A stretch of 64,000 nt of DNA from SKVR01 sp037441525 (GCA_037441525.1 JBBISA010000001.1:271711-335710), one strand, 5' to 3'. Shown: positions 36,958 to 47,031, numbered from the stretch's first letter. A program made the numbers and translations. Notes: generated by a model from the sequence alone, not told the origin.

Positions 36958-38916
36958 ATGAAACTATCGGTTATTATTGTCAATTACAACGTGAAATTTT
37001 TTCTTGAACAATGCCTTAAATCGGTTTACAATGCCGGTAAAGGAATTGAAATGGAAGTATTTGTGGTTGATAATAATTCGGTTGATGGCTCTGTGGCCAT
37101 GATTAGAGATAAATTTCCTGAAACCATCCTGATATCCAACCGCGAAAACCTTGGTTTCAGTAAGGCCAACAATCAGGCAATCAGGCAAGCCAACGGAGAA
37201 TATATTCTTTTACTCAATCCCGACACCATTGTAGAAGATGATACATTCCGAAAGGTAGTTGATTTTATGGATACAACCCCCGATGCTGGCGCACTTGGGG
37301 TTAGAATGATTGACGGGCAGGGGGTTTTTCTTCCTGAATCGAAGAGAGGCTTGCCAACTCCGGCAATAGCTTTCTACAAAATATCGGGCCTTGCAGCGCT
37401 TTTCCCCCGCTCACGAACCTTTGGCAGGTACCACCTGGGCTTTCTCGACCAAAACAAAATACACCAGGTTGAGATACTTTCAGGAGCCTTTATGTTGCTG
37501 CGAAAATCGGTGTTAGACATTACCGGACCTCTCGATGAAACCTTTTTTATGTATGGCGAAGATATAGACCTTTCGTGGCGAATAATTCAGGCAGGTTTTA
37601 AAAACTATTACTTCCCCGAAACGCGGATTATTCACTACAAAGGCGAAAGCACAAAAAAAAGCAGCATAAACTATGTGTTTATATTTTACAATGCCATGGT
37701 AATATTTGCCCGCAAACATTTTTCAAGGCAAAATGCCCGCGCTTTTTCATTGTTGATAAACATTGCTATTTATTTTAGAGCATTTTTGGCTATCCTCAAC
37801 CGATTCTTGCGTCGTATCCTTACTCCTTTAATTGACATCGGGATAATATTTACAGGGTTATATTATCTTACCGATTACTGGCAAACTCAAATCTTTGGTC
37901 CTCTGCAGAAATATTATCCCCCTGAATTCCTTAGTGTTATAGTGCCCATCTATATTCTGATTTGGCTTTTTTCAGTTTATATAAGCGGAGGGTACGATAA
38001 ACCTGTCAAATTGTTGCGGATTGTAAGGGGTATTGCCCTTGGAACAATAGTAATTCTGGTCATCTATGCCCTTTTACCTTTAACATTGAGGTTTTCGAGA
38101 GCGCTTATATTAATGGGGAGTACCTGGGCCCTGACGAGCATGCTACTAACAAGGGTATTCTGGCATTTTATAAAGTATCGCAACTTAAATCTAAGTGCCC
38201 ATGCAAACAAACGAATCATAATTGCCGGAAAAGGGAATGAGCCGGAAAGAGTGGCAATGATGCTCAGGCAAAGCGGCAGCAATGCATTTATAGGTTTGGT
38301 AGGGTCAGAAAGCCAAATAAGCGGGAAAGCTGGCTTTTTGGGTACTATTGACCAACTAGATCAGATAATCGAGGTATATGATATTAATGAGATAATTTTT
38401 TGCGCCAGTGAATTATCTTCACAGGAAATAATTTCTTTAATGTCAGGATTAAAGGACAAGCCTGTAAACTTTAAAATTGCACCTCCTGAAAGTCTTTTTA
38501 TTATCGGTAGCAATTCCATCGATACTTTTGGTGATTTTTTCACAATAGACATAAATGCTATAAATCATACTGCCAACAAGCGCAATAAAAAGCTTTTTGA
38601 TTTTTTTACTGCAGGAGTCCTGTTTATTTTTTATCCTGCGGCGGCAATTATTGTAAAAAATCCACTTGGCCTGCTCAAAAACATTCTTCAGATAATAATC
38701 CAGCAGAAAACATGGGTAGGATATTTTCCCCATCCCGATAACAGCAAATTGCCTTCATTGAAAAAATCTGTTCTGAATCCAGCCGATATGTTTTCAAAAA
38801 TGGAGCTTGACCCTTCCACACTATCAAATCTCAATACGTTGTATGCTAAAGATTTCAGGCTCGAAAACGATTTACGCATCATCCTGAAATCGTTTCGCAA
38901 TCTTGGCAGGAGGTAA
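36958..38916 (+). CDS. GT2 glycosyltransferase fused to membrane and sugar-transferase-like domains
   Basis: 652 residues. Residues ~1-265 are a family 2 glycosyltransferase: LSVIIVNYN, FVVDNNSVDGS, the ENLGFSKANNQAI loop, a DxD-like NPDT at 87-90 and the GYGED-type acceptor-site equivalent MYGEDIDLSWR. About five membrane helices follow (~265-410). Residues ~415-530 form a Rossmann-like domain (RIIIAGKGNE ... FLGTIDQLDQII) similar to the CoA-binding-like domain of WcaJ-type polyprenyl-phosphate sugar transferases, and the tail (~540-652) has the KKLFDFFTAG membrane-anchor start plus a KTWVGYFPH segment, but not the full catalytic core of that family. It could extend lipid-linked glycans; the back half may be a sensor or scaffold. 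It follows recR closely. Confidence 0.8.
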   Translation: MKLSVIIVNYNVKFFLEQCLKSVYNAGKGIEMEVFVVDNNSVDGSVAMIRDKFPETILISNRENLGFSKANNQAIRQANGEYILLLNPDTIVEDDTFRKVVDFMDTTPDAGALGVRMIDGQGVFLPESKRGLPTPAIAFYKISGLAALFPRSRTFGRYHLGFLDQNKIHQVEILSGAFMLLRKSVLDITGPLDETFFMYGEDIDLSWRIIQAGFKNYYFPETRIIHYKGESTKKSSINYVFIFYNAMVIFARKHFSRQNARAFSLLINIAIYFRAFLAILNRFLRRILTPLIDIGIIFTGLYYLTDYWQTQIFGPLQKYYPPEFLSVIVPIYILIWLFSVYISGGYDKPVKLLRIVRGIALGTIVILVIYALLPLTLRFSRALILMGSTWALTSMLLTRVFWHFIKYRNLNLSAHANKRIIIAGKGNEPERVAMMLRQSGSNAFIGLVGSESQISGKAGFLGTIDQLDQIIEVYDINEIIFCASELSSQEIISLMSGLKDKPVNFKIAPPESLFIIGSNSIDTFGDFFTIDINAINHTANKRNKKLFDFFTAGVLFIFYPAAAIIVKNPLGLLKNILQIIIQQKTWVGYFPHPDNSKLPSLKKSVLNPADMFSKMELDPSTLSNLNTLYAKDFRLENDLRIILKSFRNLGRR

Positions 38917-39136
38917 TAGTTTTTTAAAGGATTAGGCCAGGCATTAAACCTTTTTTTCATAAAGTTGTTAAAAGTGCGGTTTCTAATGGCCAGCAGAACT
39001 ATTCCTAGATAACCATTGTTGCAGGTTGTTATGGTTTCTATTACTATCTGGCTTGTATACCAATTCAACAAAACAATTTAAAGTATTAAATTCCAAATCA
39101 TAAACTTGTTAGTCGAACTCGAAAAAAGATTTTTAC

Positions 39137-40462
39137 ATGGCAAACTTTGAAATCGTGATGCCCAAGATGGGCGAAAGTATTACCGAAGCAACAATTACCA
39201 AATGGCTTAAGCAGGTTGGTGATCCTGTTGGAGAGGATGAAGCATTGGCAGAAATTGCCACCGACAAGGTTGATTCTGAAATACCATCACCTGTGGAAGG
39301 AGTTTTGAAAGAAATATTCTTTCAGGAAGGAGATGTAGTAGAAGTGGGTAAAGTAATTGCTGTAATTAGGATGGATGGAGATGATGAAAATGATGCATCT
39401 GAAAAAACCACTGAACCCAGCAAAAAGGAACAACCCGCACCCGCAGTTTCCGGAATCTCGGTAGCCCAACCGGTTGATGAAGGAGCAAAAGGATCGTCAG
39501 GCAGATTCTACTCACCCCTTGTTAGAAATATTGCCAGAGAAGAAGGAATAACCATGCAGGAACTCGATACAGTTACAGGTACAGGAAAAGACGGCCGCCT
39601 TACAAAGGAAGACCTTCTCAACTATCTTAAAAACCGAAACAAGCCTTCCACTGCCAAAGTTGAATCCAAACCTGCACCCGTTGCTGATGCTCCCAAGGCA
39701 GATATGCCAAAGGCTTCAAAGGTAATACATGCTGTTGATGTTAAAACAGATGCAGGTGATGAGATTGTTGAGATGACCCGTTTGCGCAAACTCATAGTTG
39801 ATCACATGGTAGCATCGGAAGATACCAGCGTGCATGTTACGTCCATAGCCGAATTTGATGTAACCAACCTGGTTAAATGGCGTGAAAAATACAAAACTCT
39901 TTTTGAAAAACGCGAAGGAGAAAAGCTAACCTTCACACCCATTTTTATATGGGCTATCGCCAAGGCACTTAAGGATTATCCTATGGTCAACGCCAGTGTT
40001 AGCGGCGATAAGATAATCCTGCGCAAAAACATCAATATAGGTATGGCCGCAGCCCTGCCTGATGGTAATCTCATTGTTCCGGTTATTAAAAATGCCGACC
40101 ACATGAGCCTGGTTGGGCTTGCAAAAAGCGTAAACGACCTGGCCGCCAGAGCCAGAACCAATAAACTTACACCCGACGAAATTCAGGGTGGCACTTTTAC
40201 CCTTACCAACCTGGGAACATTTGATACTTTGTTCGCCACACCTATTATCAATCAGCCTCAAGTTGCAATTCTGGGTACCGGTGCTATCAAGAAAAAACCT
40301 GTGGTATTGGAATCTGAGCATGGCGATACTATTGCCATCAGAAGCATGATTTACCTCTCCCTTTCATACGACCACCGGATTATTGACGGCGCCTTGGGTG
40401 GAATGGTTCAAAAACGCATTGGTGATTACCTCCAGAACTGGGATATTAACCAAACCGTATAG
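39137..40462 (+). CDS. 2-oxo acid dehydrogenase E2 (dihydrolipoamide acyltransferase)
   Basis: 441 residues. An N-terminal lipoyl domain (~1-80) has the lipoylated Lys44 in ATDKVDSEI; an Ala/Pro/Lys/Glu-rich linker follows; a peripheral subunit-binding domain lies ~125-160 (SPLVRNIAREEGI); another linker with repeated APKADMPKA leads to the catalytic domain (~205-435) ending in SYDHRIIDGALGG with the active-site His and Asp. It would pass acyl groups from lipoate to CoA in a pyruvate- or branched-chain-type complex. The E1 and E3 subunits are not in the window, so the substrate cannot be assigned. It has its own terminator. Confidence 0.92.
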   Translation: MANFEIVMPKMGESITEATITKWLKQVGDPVGEDEALAEIATDKVDSEIPSPVEGVLKEIFFQEGDVVEVGKVIAVIRMDGDDENDASEKTTEPSKKEQPAPAVSGISVAQPVDEGAKGSSGRFYSPLVRNIAREEGITMQELDTVTGTGKDGRLTKEDLLNYLKNRNKPSTAKVESKPAPVADAPKADMPKASKVIHAVDVKTDAGDEIVEMTRLRKLIVDHMVASEDTSVHVTSIAEFDVTNLVKWREKYKTLFEKREGEKLTFTPIFIWAIAKALKDYPMVNASVSGDKIILRKNINIGMAAALPDGNLIVPVIKNADHMSLVGLAKSVNDLAARARTNKLTPDEIQGGTFTLTNLGTFDTLFATPIINQPQVAILGTGAIKKKPVVLESEHGDTIAIRSMIYLSLSYDHRIIDGALGGMVQKRIGDYLQNWDINQTV

Positions 40463-40492
40463 TTAGTTTCCTGGTAGCTTTTTACAATTATT

Positions 40493-40549
40493 GCCCCGGT
40501 TGCAAAACAACTTAATTGATGATGTAACCGGGGCTTTGTTTTTTATTTT
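40493..40549 (+). terminator. Terminator after the E2 gene
   Basis: GCCCCGGTT (40493-40501) pairs with AACCGGGGC (40526-40534) across a 24-base loop, followed by TTTGTTTTTTATTTT. It lies 30 bases after the E2 stop codon. Confidence 0.75.
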
Positions 40550-40594
40550 GCTACCTTCGCAGGGTTAATAAAAACCAATAAAAGCTATTAATAC

Positions 40595-41422
40595 ATGCAA
40601 TTAAACCTTAAGCGTCCACTGGCTTTTTTTGATATTGAGAGTACTGGCACCAACGTTGTTAAAGACCGAATAGTTGAGATTTGTATTTTTAAGGTAATGC
40701 CCAATGGCTCCCCGGAAGTAAAATTAAGGCGGATCAACCCTGGCATTCCCATCCCGCCCGAAGTTACTGCCATTCATGGCATCTCAGATGCCGACGTTGC
40801 CAACGAACCCACTTTTAAGCAACTTGCCCGATCGCTCAATGAACTCTTAAAAGACTGCGACCTGGCCGGATACAACTCCAATAAGTTCGATATACCTATG
40901 CTGATTGAAGAGTTTCTGCGGTGCGATATCGACTTCAACCTTAAAAACCGAAACCTTATCGATGTGCAGAATATTTTTCACAAAATGGAACCACGCACAC
41001 TAAAGGCGGCTTATAAGTTTTATTGTAACAAAGAACTTGTTGACGCCCATACTGCCGAAGCCGATACCCGAGCCACCTACGAAATTTTACTTTCGCAAAT
41101 AGACCGTTATAAGGAAGCCGAATATATCGACAACGACGGCAAAGTTTCCATTCCCGTTCAGAATAATATGGAAGCCCTTTACCAGTTTTCATACAACCAT
41201 CGCAATGCCGACCTGGTGGGTCATATTATATTTAACTATGCTGGCGAAGAAACCTTCAATTTTGGTAAACACAAAGGGAAAACGGTTGAAGAAGTATTTG
41301 CCAAAGAACCACAGTACTATGACTGGATGATGAATGCCGAATTTCCCCTTTCCACCAAAAATGTAATTAAGAATGTAAAATTCAGAGCACTGGAAAATTC
41401 AAATATGATTATTAAAAAATAG
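40595..41422 (+). CDS. DnaQ-like 3'-5' exonuclease with extra C-terminal domain
   Basis: 275 residues. Residues ~5-175 are a DEDDh exonuclease like the DNA polymerase III epsilon subunit: FFDIESTGT (motif I, Asp and Glu), NSNKFDIPML (motif II), and DAHTAEADTRATYE (motif III, His and Asp). The C-terminal ~90 residues contain FGKHKGKTVEEVFAKEPQYYDWMM, a small domain seen fused to such exonucleases in Bacteroidota. It may proofread or process DNA ends; a stand-alone enzyme rather than the polymerase subunit is likely, given the fusion. A TACCTTCG variant -7 box lies at 40552-40559. Confidence 0.88.
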   Translation: MQLNLKRPLAFFDIESTGTNVVKDRIVEICIFKVMPNGSPEVKLRRINPGIPIPPEVTAIHGISDADVANEPTFKQLARSLNELLKDCDLAGYNSNKFDIPMLIEEFLRCDIDFNLKNRNLIDVQNIFHKMEPRTLKAAYKFYCNKELVDAHTAEADTRATYEILLSQIDRYKEAEYIDNDGKVSIPVQNNMEALYQFSYNHRNADLVGHIIFNYAGEETFNFGKHKGKTVEEVFAKEPQYYDWMMNAEFPLSTKNVIKNVKFRALENSNMIIKK

Positions 41423-41477
41423 TTCCCAGATGTTCCTGTTGCGCTATATTTAAGCTATTTAACGAAAATAAATTTCC

Positions 41478-42089
41478 ATGAAAATAATATGCATAGGAAG
41501 AAATTATATTGAACACGCTCATGAACTCAATAACCCTGTGCCGACAGAACCAGTCTTTTTCATGAAACCTGAAACTGCCCTTGTAAGAGAAGGTATGCCA
41601 TTTTTTTACCCCGACTTTTCTACCGATATCCATCATGAAGTAGAACTTGTTTTACGTATATGCAAGCTTGGAAAACATATAAGTGAGCGATTTGCTCACA
41701 CTTACTACGATGCCATTGGGATAGGTATCGACTTTACTGCCCGAGATATCCAGAACAAATGCAAAGAAAAAGGGCTGCCCTGGGAAATAGCCAAAGCATT
41801 TGATGGTTCTGCGCCATTGGGAGGTTTTATATCCAAAGAACAATTCAACGATTTACATGACATTAATTTTTCTCTAAAAAAAAATGGCGAAACGGTTCAA
41901 AAAGGTAATTCAGGTATGATGATCTTTAATTTCGACAAAATCATAGAATACGTATCGAAATTTGTTACCTTAAAAATTGGAGACCTTATATATACAGGTA
42001 CTCCGGCAGGTGTAGGCCCGGTTCAAAAAAACGATATCCTTGAAGCTTTTATTAACGAAAAAAAACTTCTCAGAATACCAGTAAAATAA
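41478..42089 (+). CDS. Fumarylacetoacetate hydrolase family protein
   Basis: 203 residues, the length of the short FAHD1-like class. MKIICIGRNYIEHA, PVFFMKPETALV, HHEVELVL with the metal-binding Glu residues, and GIDFTARDIQNKCKEKG match the family. Members hydrolyse or decarboxylate beta-keto acids such as oxaloacetate or acylpyruvates in the cytoplasm using Mg or Mn. The exact substrate cannot be read from the sequence. It starts 55 bases after the exonuclease gene and may share its transcript. Confidence 0.88.
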   Translation: MKIICIGRNYIEHAHELNNPVPTEPVFFMKPETALVREGMPFFYPDFSTDIHHEVELVLRICKLGKHISERFAHTYYDAIGIGIDFTARDIQNKCKEKGLPWEIAKAFDGSAPLGGFISKEQFNDLHDINFSLKKNGETVQKGNSGMMIFNFDKIIEYVSKFVTLKIGDLIYTGTPAGVGPVQKNDILEAFINEKKLLRIPVK

Positions 42090-42224
42090 TCTGCTACGAT
42101 TTGGATTTTAAGTGATTCATTGATGGTCATAAATTTAAAAAAATGGATATTTACAAGTCACAATTAACATATTGCTATAATTATCATTTATTGCAAATTT
42201 AATAAACCTAACCAATAAAATTTA

Positions 42225-42232
42225 TACTTTTG
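42225..42232 (+). promoter_or_regulatory. Promoter of the GAF/PAS gene, -7 box
   Basis: TACTTTTG (42225-42232) matches TAnnTTTG, 72 bases before the start at 42305. No clear TTTG is found upstream at the usual spacing. Confidence 0.45.
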
Positions 42233-42304
42233 AGTGCCAATGGTTGATCAAATTGTTCAAACGTCAAATAATGACATAACCTGATTCAAAAAAACATTAG
42301 AACC

Positions 42305-44590
42305 ATGAGTGAAATTATCAAAAGGGAAAAAATTTCGAGATATGTCATAACAGGTATTATTTTAGGAGGTTTATTTCCTCTTATTTCGCTAATTATAGAA
42401 ATTATCCGCAAAGGATTCCTTTTGAATGTCAGCAATTTCATTCAACTGCACACAGAAAATCCTGTTTTGTTATTTAGCTATTTTGCCCCGGTAATTCTTG
42501 GCTATTCGGCCTATATAATGGGCAAAAATATCCGAAAAAAGAATGACTTTATTGCACAAAACCTTGATTTTCAAAATAAAAGAGCACAAAAAATACTTGA
42601 ATTTACCGAAAAACTTGCCACAGGACAAACAGCTGTTGTGTATGAAATTGACCAGGGAGATAAAATTGGCAGCTCCCTTATTAAATTGCGCGACTTTCTT
42701 CAGAAAAACAAACAGGAAGAAGATGCCCGCCGCGAAATCGAACAACAACAGAATTGGGCCACTCAGGGCATGGCAAAGTTTGGAGAAATTCTCAGGCAGA
42801 ACAATGATAATCTGAATGAGCTTTCCTTCGATATTATCAGTAATCTGGTTAATTATGTAAATGCCCGCCAGGGTGGCATGTTTATTATAAACGACAGCAA
42901 CCCCAACGACAAGCATTTCGAACTTACCGCCTGCTATGCCTACAACCGCAAAAAGTTTCTCGAAAAACGCATTGAATGGGAAGAAGGACTTGTAGGCGCG
43001 TGTGCCCTGGAAATGCAAACAATTTTACTTACCGATGTTCCCGACGAACATGTAACAATAACCAGCGGTTTAGGAGAGGCCAAACCTGAATGTATTGTAA
43101 TGGTGCCCCTTGTGGTGAACGATCAGGTGCATGGTGTTATTGAATTGGCAACCCTCAATCTTTTTCGCGATTTTGAAATCGATTTTCTTGAAAAAGTTGC
43201 TCAGAGCATCGCATCTGTGCTCTCAGCTGTAAAAATCAATATGCAAACAGCACGCCTACTAAAAGAATCGCAGGATCAAGGCAAAATACTCGCCGCTCAG
43301 GAAGATGAGGTGCGCCGCAATATGGAAGAGTTGAGTTATGCCAAGGAAGAAGCTGCCAAACAAGGCGAATTACTGGCAAACTTTACAAGTGCGGTTAACC
43401 ATACTCTGGTTAGAGCAGAATATAATACCCAGGGCATTCTGCTATATGCCAATACACGGTTTCTCACCAAACTTGGTTATTCAAGCAACAAAGAAGTTGA
43501 AGGAAAACATATTTCTATTTTTATTCATGAAAAGGATAAAGAATGGTTCTTCCAGATATGGGATAAGCTCTCAAAAGGCGGAAAGCACTTCGAAGGCGAT
43601 ATGAAGCATGTTACAAAGCAGGGAAAGGATTTCTGGTCAATGGCTACTTATACCTGTGTGAGAAACAGTGATGGTTCCATCGAAAAAATCCTTTTTCTGG
43701 GAATTGATATCACCGAGCAGAAAAAACAAAACCTCGATTACGAAGCCCAGTTAGATGCGCTCAACAAGAATAATATCAAAATAGAGTATAATCCGGATGG
43801 CTCTATTCTCGATACCAACCAAAAATTTCAGGAATTATCAGAAATTCCTGCATCCAAACTGGTAGACTATACGGTTTACAGTTTTCTTGAACCTGGTACA
43901 GAATACAAGTTTAAAGAGCAATGGCACAATATAATTAAAGGCAACCCCTACGATTCACAGATAAAAATTGTAACCCCCGCTGGACAGGAACGATGGATTG
44001 AAGGTACCTTTAATGCAGTAAAAGATATGTATGGTGAAGTATCAAAAGTGATTTACCTGGCCAGTGATATAACACAGAAAAAACTGGTTGAAATTGAAAA
44101 TGAACGACATACACTCCTTTTGAAACAACAGGAAGAGCAACTGCGCACACAGCAGGAAGAAATTCAGAAACAACACGATGAGTTCCGCAACAAGGTTCAA
44201 CAGAACATTAAGGAAATAGAATCGGTAAAAGTGAGAAATGAGCTTACCCTCGAAGGCGCTCTCGATGCTATTGTTACCATAAATCAAAAAGAAGAAATTA
44301 AGTTATTTAATAAGGCAGCAGAGGCCTTGTGGGGCATTGACCGTTCGCAGGTTCTTGGGAAAAATGTTAAATGCATTCTCCCTCCTCCCTACAATAACTC
44401 CATTGATGGTGAAGTTATTGAGTTCCTCAAATCGCCTCGCAACTATTTAAAAGGAAACCGTACCGAAGTAAATATAATAAACAACAGTGCAGAACAAATA
44501 CCAGTTTTACTAACCCTTTCAGAAGTAAAAATTGGGAATGAGTACACCTACACGGCATTTATTCAGAATATATCGGTAGAATTGTTCTAA
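42305..44590 (+). CDS. Membrane-bound GAF/PAS sensory protein without output domain
   Basis: 761 residues. Two membrane helices near the N-terminus (~11-33 and ~52-72) form a hairpin; a short HAMP-like linker and coiled coil follow; a GAF domain covers ~165-310 (RQGGMFIIND, EEGLVGACALE, VPLVVNDQVHGVIEL). A coiled coil (~315-360) leads to three PAS domains (~370-480, ~485-600, ~655-761), with a second long Gln/Glu-rich coiled coil (~600-645) before the last one. No histidine kinase, GGDEF, methyl-accepting or phosphatase domain is present, so it must act through a partner. The PAS histidine kinase gene begins 127 bases downstream and is the obvious candidate (inference). Confidence 0.85.
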   Translation: MSEIIKREKISRYVITGIILGGLFPLISLIIEIIRKGFLLNVSNFIQLHTENPVLLFSYFAPVILGYSAYIMGKNIRKKNDFIAQNLDFQNKRAQKILEFTEKLATGQTAVVYEIDQGDKIGSSLIKLRDFLQKNKQEEDARREIEQQQNWATQGMAKFGEILRQNNDNLNELSFDIISNLVNYVNARQGGMFIINDSNPNDKHFELTACYAYNRKKFLEKRIEWEEGLVGACALEMQTILLTDVPDEHVTITSGLGEAKPECIVMVPLVVNDQVHGVIELATLNLFRDFEIDFLEKVAQSIASVLSAVKINMQTARLLKESQDQGKILAAQEDEVRRNMEELSYAKEEAAKQGELLANFTSAVNHTLVRAEYNTQGILLYANTRFLTKLGYSSNKEVEGKHISIFIHEKDKEWFFQIWDKLSKGGKHFEGDMKHVTKQGKDFWSMATYTCVRNSDGSIEKILFLGIDITEQKKQNLDYEAQLDALNKNNIKIEYNPDGSILDTNQKFQELSEIPASKLVDYTVYSFLEPGTEYKFKEQWHNIIKGNPYDSQIKIVTPAGQERWIEGTFNAVKDMYGEVSKVIYLASDITQKKLVEIENERHTLLLKQQEEQLRTQQEEIQKQHDEFRNKVQQNIKEIESVKVRNELTLEGALDAIVTINQKEEIKLFNKAAEALWGIDRSQVLGKNVKCILPPPYNNSIDGEVIEFLKSPRNYLKGNRTEVNIINNSAEQIPVLLTLSEVKIGNEYTYTAFIQNISVELF

Positions 44591-44717
44591 GTCATGTTAC
44601 CCCTCTGCCATGCAATTGCTTTGGCAAAAATTGAATTGTTAGAATGTCCTGCATGATTAACCCTTAAAGGTAATTCATATTAGGGTATTAATTATTGACC
44701 CATAGCCAACCTTCCCT

Positions 44718-46358
44718 ATGAGCCAGGATAATCTCAGAAATGAAGCTGAAAAGATTATTAGTCAACAATCCGGAAATGATAACCGGTTTTCATCCGACCT
44801 CGACAAAACCATCCACGAGTTAAATGTATATCAGATTGAACTTGAATTACAAAACGAAGAACTTAAGAGAACCAGCGAAGAGCTGGCAAAATCTCATAAA
44901 AGGTTTACCGATTTGTTTGAACATGCTCCCGTAGGATATTTTCTGCTGACATCCCAATCTGTTATTATTGACGTTAATCAGTCTGCTTCATCCATGTTGC
45001 GGCTAACAAAAGAGCAGATCATTTCGAAGCAGTTTACAAAATATATCGACCCTGACTTTCAGGATACCTTTCATTTTCTGACACAAAAGGTAGAAAAATC
45101 AGATGAGTTAGTTATTGATGAATTGAAAATAAGACCCCCTGAAGGAGATGGTTTTTTTGCCCAATTACAGTGTATTAGAGACATCGATACATCAACCAAG
45201 TTACAATATTACCGGCTGGCTATAATTAATATTTCGGCGCGCAAAATTATTGAGAAAAAACTTAAACGTTTCAGGGCAGCCCTAGATTCGACCGCCGATA
45301 ATATTTTCATAATGGATTTTGAAACAGCCAGATTTATTGATGTAAACGACGCTGTTTGCAGAAACATCGGGTTCTCGAGAGATGAATTCCTTTCTATGAC
45401 ACCGCAGGATATCAACCCAACTTATTCCAGCGAAATATTTATGGATTTACGTCATAAACATCTCAAGGAAATAAATAGTAATGTTACTCTCGAAATGCAA
45501 TACCAAACTAAAAGCGGGGCACTGATAGATGTGGAAGTATTTCTAAAAACAGTTCAGATTGAAGATGAAAAATTAATTGTTGCTGTTGCACGAGATATTA
45601 CTGAGCGCAAAAAAAATCAGGACAAACTTGCTCAATATGCAAAAGAGCTTGAAGACCTTAATAAAGGAAAAGATAAGTTTCTTTCCATTATTTCCCACGA
45701 TTTGCGAGGCCCTTTCCTGGGCCTGAAAGGTTACACCCAGATGATTATTGAAGAATATGATTTTCTGGAAAAAGAGGAAATTATGGATTATCTGGAAAAA
45801 ATCCACAACTCGAGCAAAGACCTTTACACCCTGGTCGACAATCTGCTTAAATGGTCGCGTCTTGAACTTGGAAAAATACCCTACGAACCCATGCCATTTA
45901 ATCTTTATGCGGAATTAGAGTCGGTTATTAAACTGCTTGCCGGCATAGCTGCAAAAAAAGAAATTACCATCGAAAACGATATCGACGAAGATATTTACCC
46001 ATTTGCCGACCGTATAATGCTCATTTCCATTATGCAGAACCTTGTTGGAAATGCCATTAAATTTACCCGTCGAAATGGCCTCATTCGCATCTTTTCACGA
46101 TTAAAGCCCGATTATGTTGAGGTTTGCGTTGAAGATAATGGAATTGGCATGACACGCGAAGTTTTTGAACGGCTCTTTACCATTGATAAAGGACATACCT
46201 CGAGGGGTACTGAAGGGGAAAAAGGAACCGGATTTGGTTTGATCATAGCTAAGGAAATGGTTAAACGTATGGGGGGCACCATTAAGGTTGAAAGTGAGTC
46301 CGGCAAGGGTACCATCTTCACGTTTACCCTTCAATTGTCTGACCTCACTGCCACATGA
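44718..46358 (+). CDS. PAS-PAS sensor histidine kinase (cytoplasmic)
   Basis: 546 residues, no membrane segments. An N-terminal coiled coil (LNVYQIELELQNEELKR) precedes PAS domains at ~60-180 and ~185-298 (ending VARDITERK). HisKA: His327 in IISHDLRGPFLG. HATPase: NLVGNAIKFT, EDNGIGM and GTGFGLIIAKEM. No receiver is fused, so a separate regulator must accept the phosphate; none is adjacent. The LNVYQIELELQNEEL motif is a common N-terminal element of Bacteroidota and proteobacterial PAS kinases. Confidence 0.92.
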   Translation: MSQDNLRNEAEKIISQQSGNDNRFSSDLDKTIHELNVYQIELELQNEELKRTSEELAKSHKRFTDLFEHAPVGYFLLTSQSVIIDVNQSASSMLRLTKEQIISKQFTKYIDPDFQDTFHFLTQKVEKSDELVIDELKIRPPEGDGFFAQLQCIRDIDTSTKLQYYRLAIINISARKIIEKKLKRFRAALDSTADNIFIMDFETARFIDVNDAVCRNIGFSRDEFLSMTPQDINPTYSSEIFMDLRHKHLKEINSNVTLEMQYQTKSGALIDVEVFLKTVQIEDEKLIVAVARDITERKKNQDKLAQYAKELEDLNKGKDKFLSIISHDLRGPFLGLKGYTQMIIEEYDFLEKEEIMDYLEKIHNSSKDLYTLVDNLLKWSRLELGKIPYEPMPFNLYAELESVIKLLAGIAAKKEITIENDIDEDIYPFADRIMLISIMQNLVGNAIKFTRRNGLIRIFSRLKPDYVEVCVEDNGIGMTREVFERLFTIDKGHTSRGTEGEKGTGFGLIIAKEMVKRMGGTIKVESESGKGTIFTFTLQLSDLTAT

Positions 46359-46381
46359 TTCCGGCGTGAATATTAGGCTCA

Positions 46382-46957
46382 ATGGCTCAGATAAACAAAA
46401 ACTACTTTATTGAAAACGACACATTGTGGCTTGCCCGCGATTTGATTGGTAAGGTATTACATACCAGGCTTGAGCATGGAAAAGTTTGTGCTGGCATGAT
46501 CACCGAAACAGAAGCTTACCTTGGTCCTGCCGACAGGGCATCGCATGCATGGAACAACCGAAGAACTCAACGAACCCAAACAATGTACAGGGAAGGAGGA
46601 ATTGCTTATGTGTATCTTTGCTACGGAATCCACAACCTATTTAATATTGTAACCAATAAGGCTGAAATTCCACATGCAATCCTTTTACGCGGTATTAAAA
46701 TCCTTGAAGGACATACAATAATGAATCAACGGTATGGCAAAGAACTTCCATTATGGCTTTCAGGCCCCGGAATAGTAACCCGGGCATTGGGAATAAACAG
46801 ATCGCACAATGGGATTTCTCTGTGCCGACCTAAAATATGGCTCGAAAATCATAGAGAAATAATACATAGTCAGTCAATTATTGCCGGCCCCCGCGTGGGG
46901 ATTGATTATGCCGGAGACGATGCCCATTTGCCCTGGAGATTCAGAATTGAATCTTAA
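46382..46957 (+). CDS. DNA-3-methyladenine glycosylase (AAG/MPG family)
   Basis: 191 residues, the usual length. It removes alkylated purines such as 3-methyladenine from DNA as the first step of base-excision repair. The catalytic Glu44 and Tyr46 lie in TETEAYLGP, followed by DRASHAWNNRRTQR, the YVYLCYGIHNLFNIVT core that inserts into the minor groove, and the SGPGIVTRALGI substrate-pocket loop. The start codon lies 23 bases after the upstream kinase gene ends, so the two may be co-transcribed by read-through. Confidence 0.94.
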   Translation: MAQINKNYFIENDTLWLARDLIGKVLHTRLEHGKVCAGMITETEAYLGPADRASHAWNNRRTQRTQTMYREGGIAYVYLCYGIHNLFNIVTNKAEIPHAILLRGIKILEGHTIMNQRYGKELPLWLSGPGIVTRALGINRSHNGISLCRPKIWLENHREIIHSQSIIAGPRVGIDYAGDDAHLPWRFRIES

Positions 46958-47031
46958 ATAAGCAACAGGCAATTTAAAATAGTATCAAAAAGGCTATAAC
47001 TGCATTAATTCCTACACATAAAATATCTTAT

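Noticed and set aside
42470..43018. 182-residue minus-strand frame opposite the GAF/PAS gene
   Set aside because: Antisense to conserved GAF coding sequence and lacking any recognisable domain.
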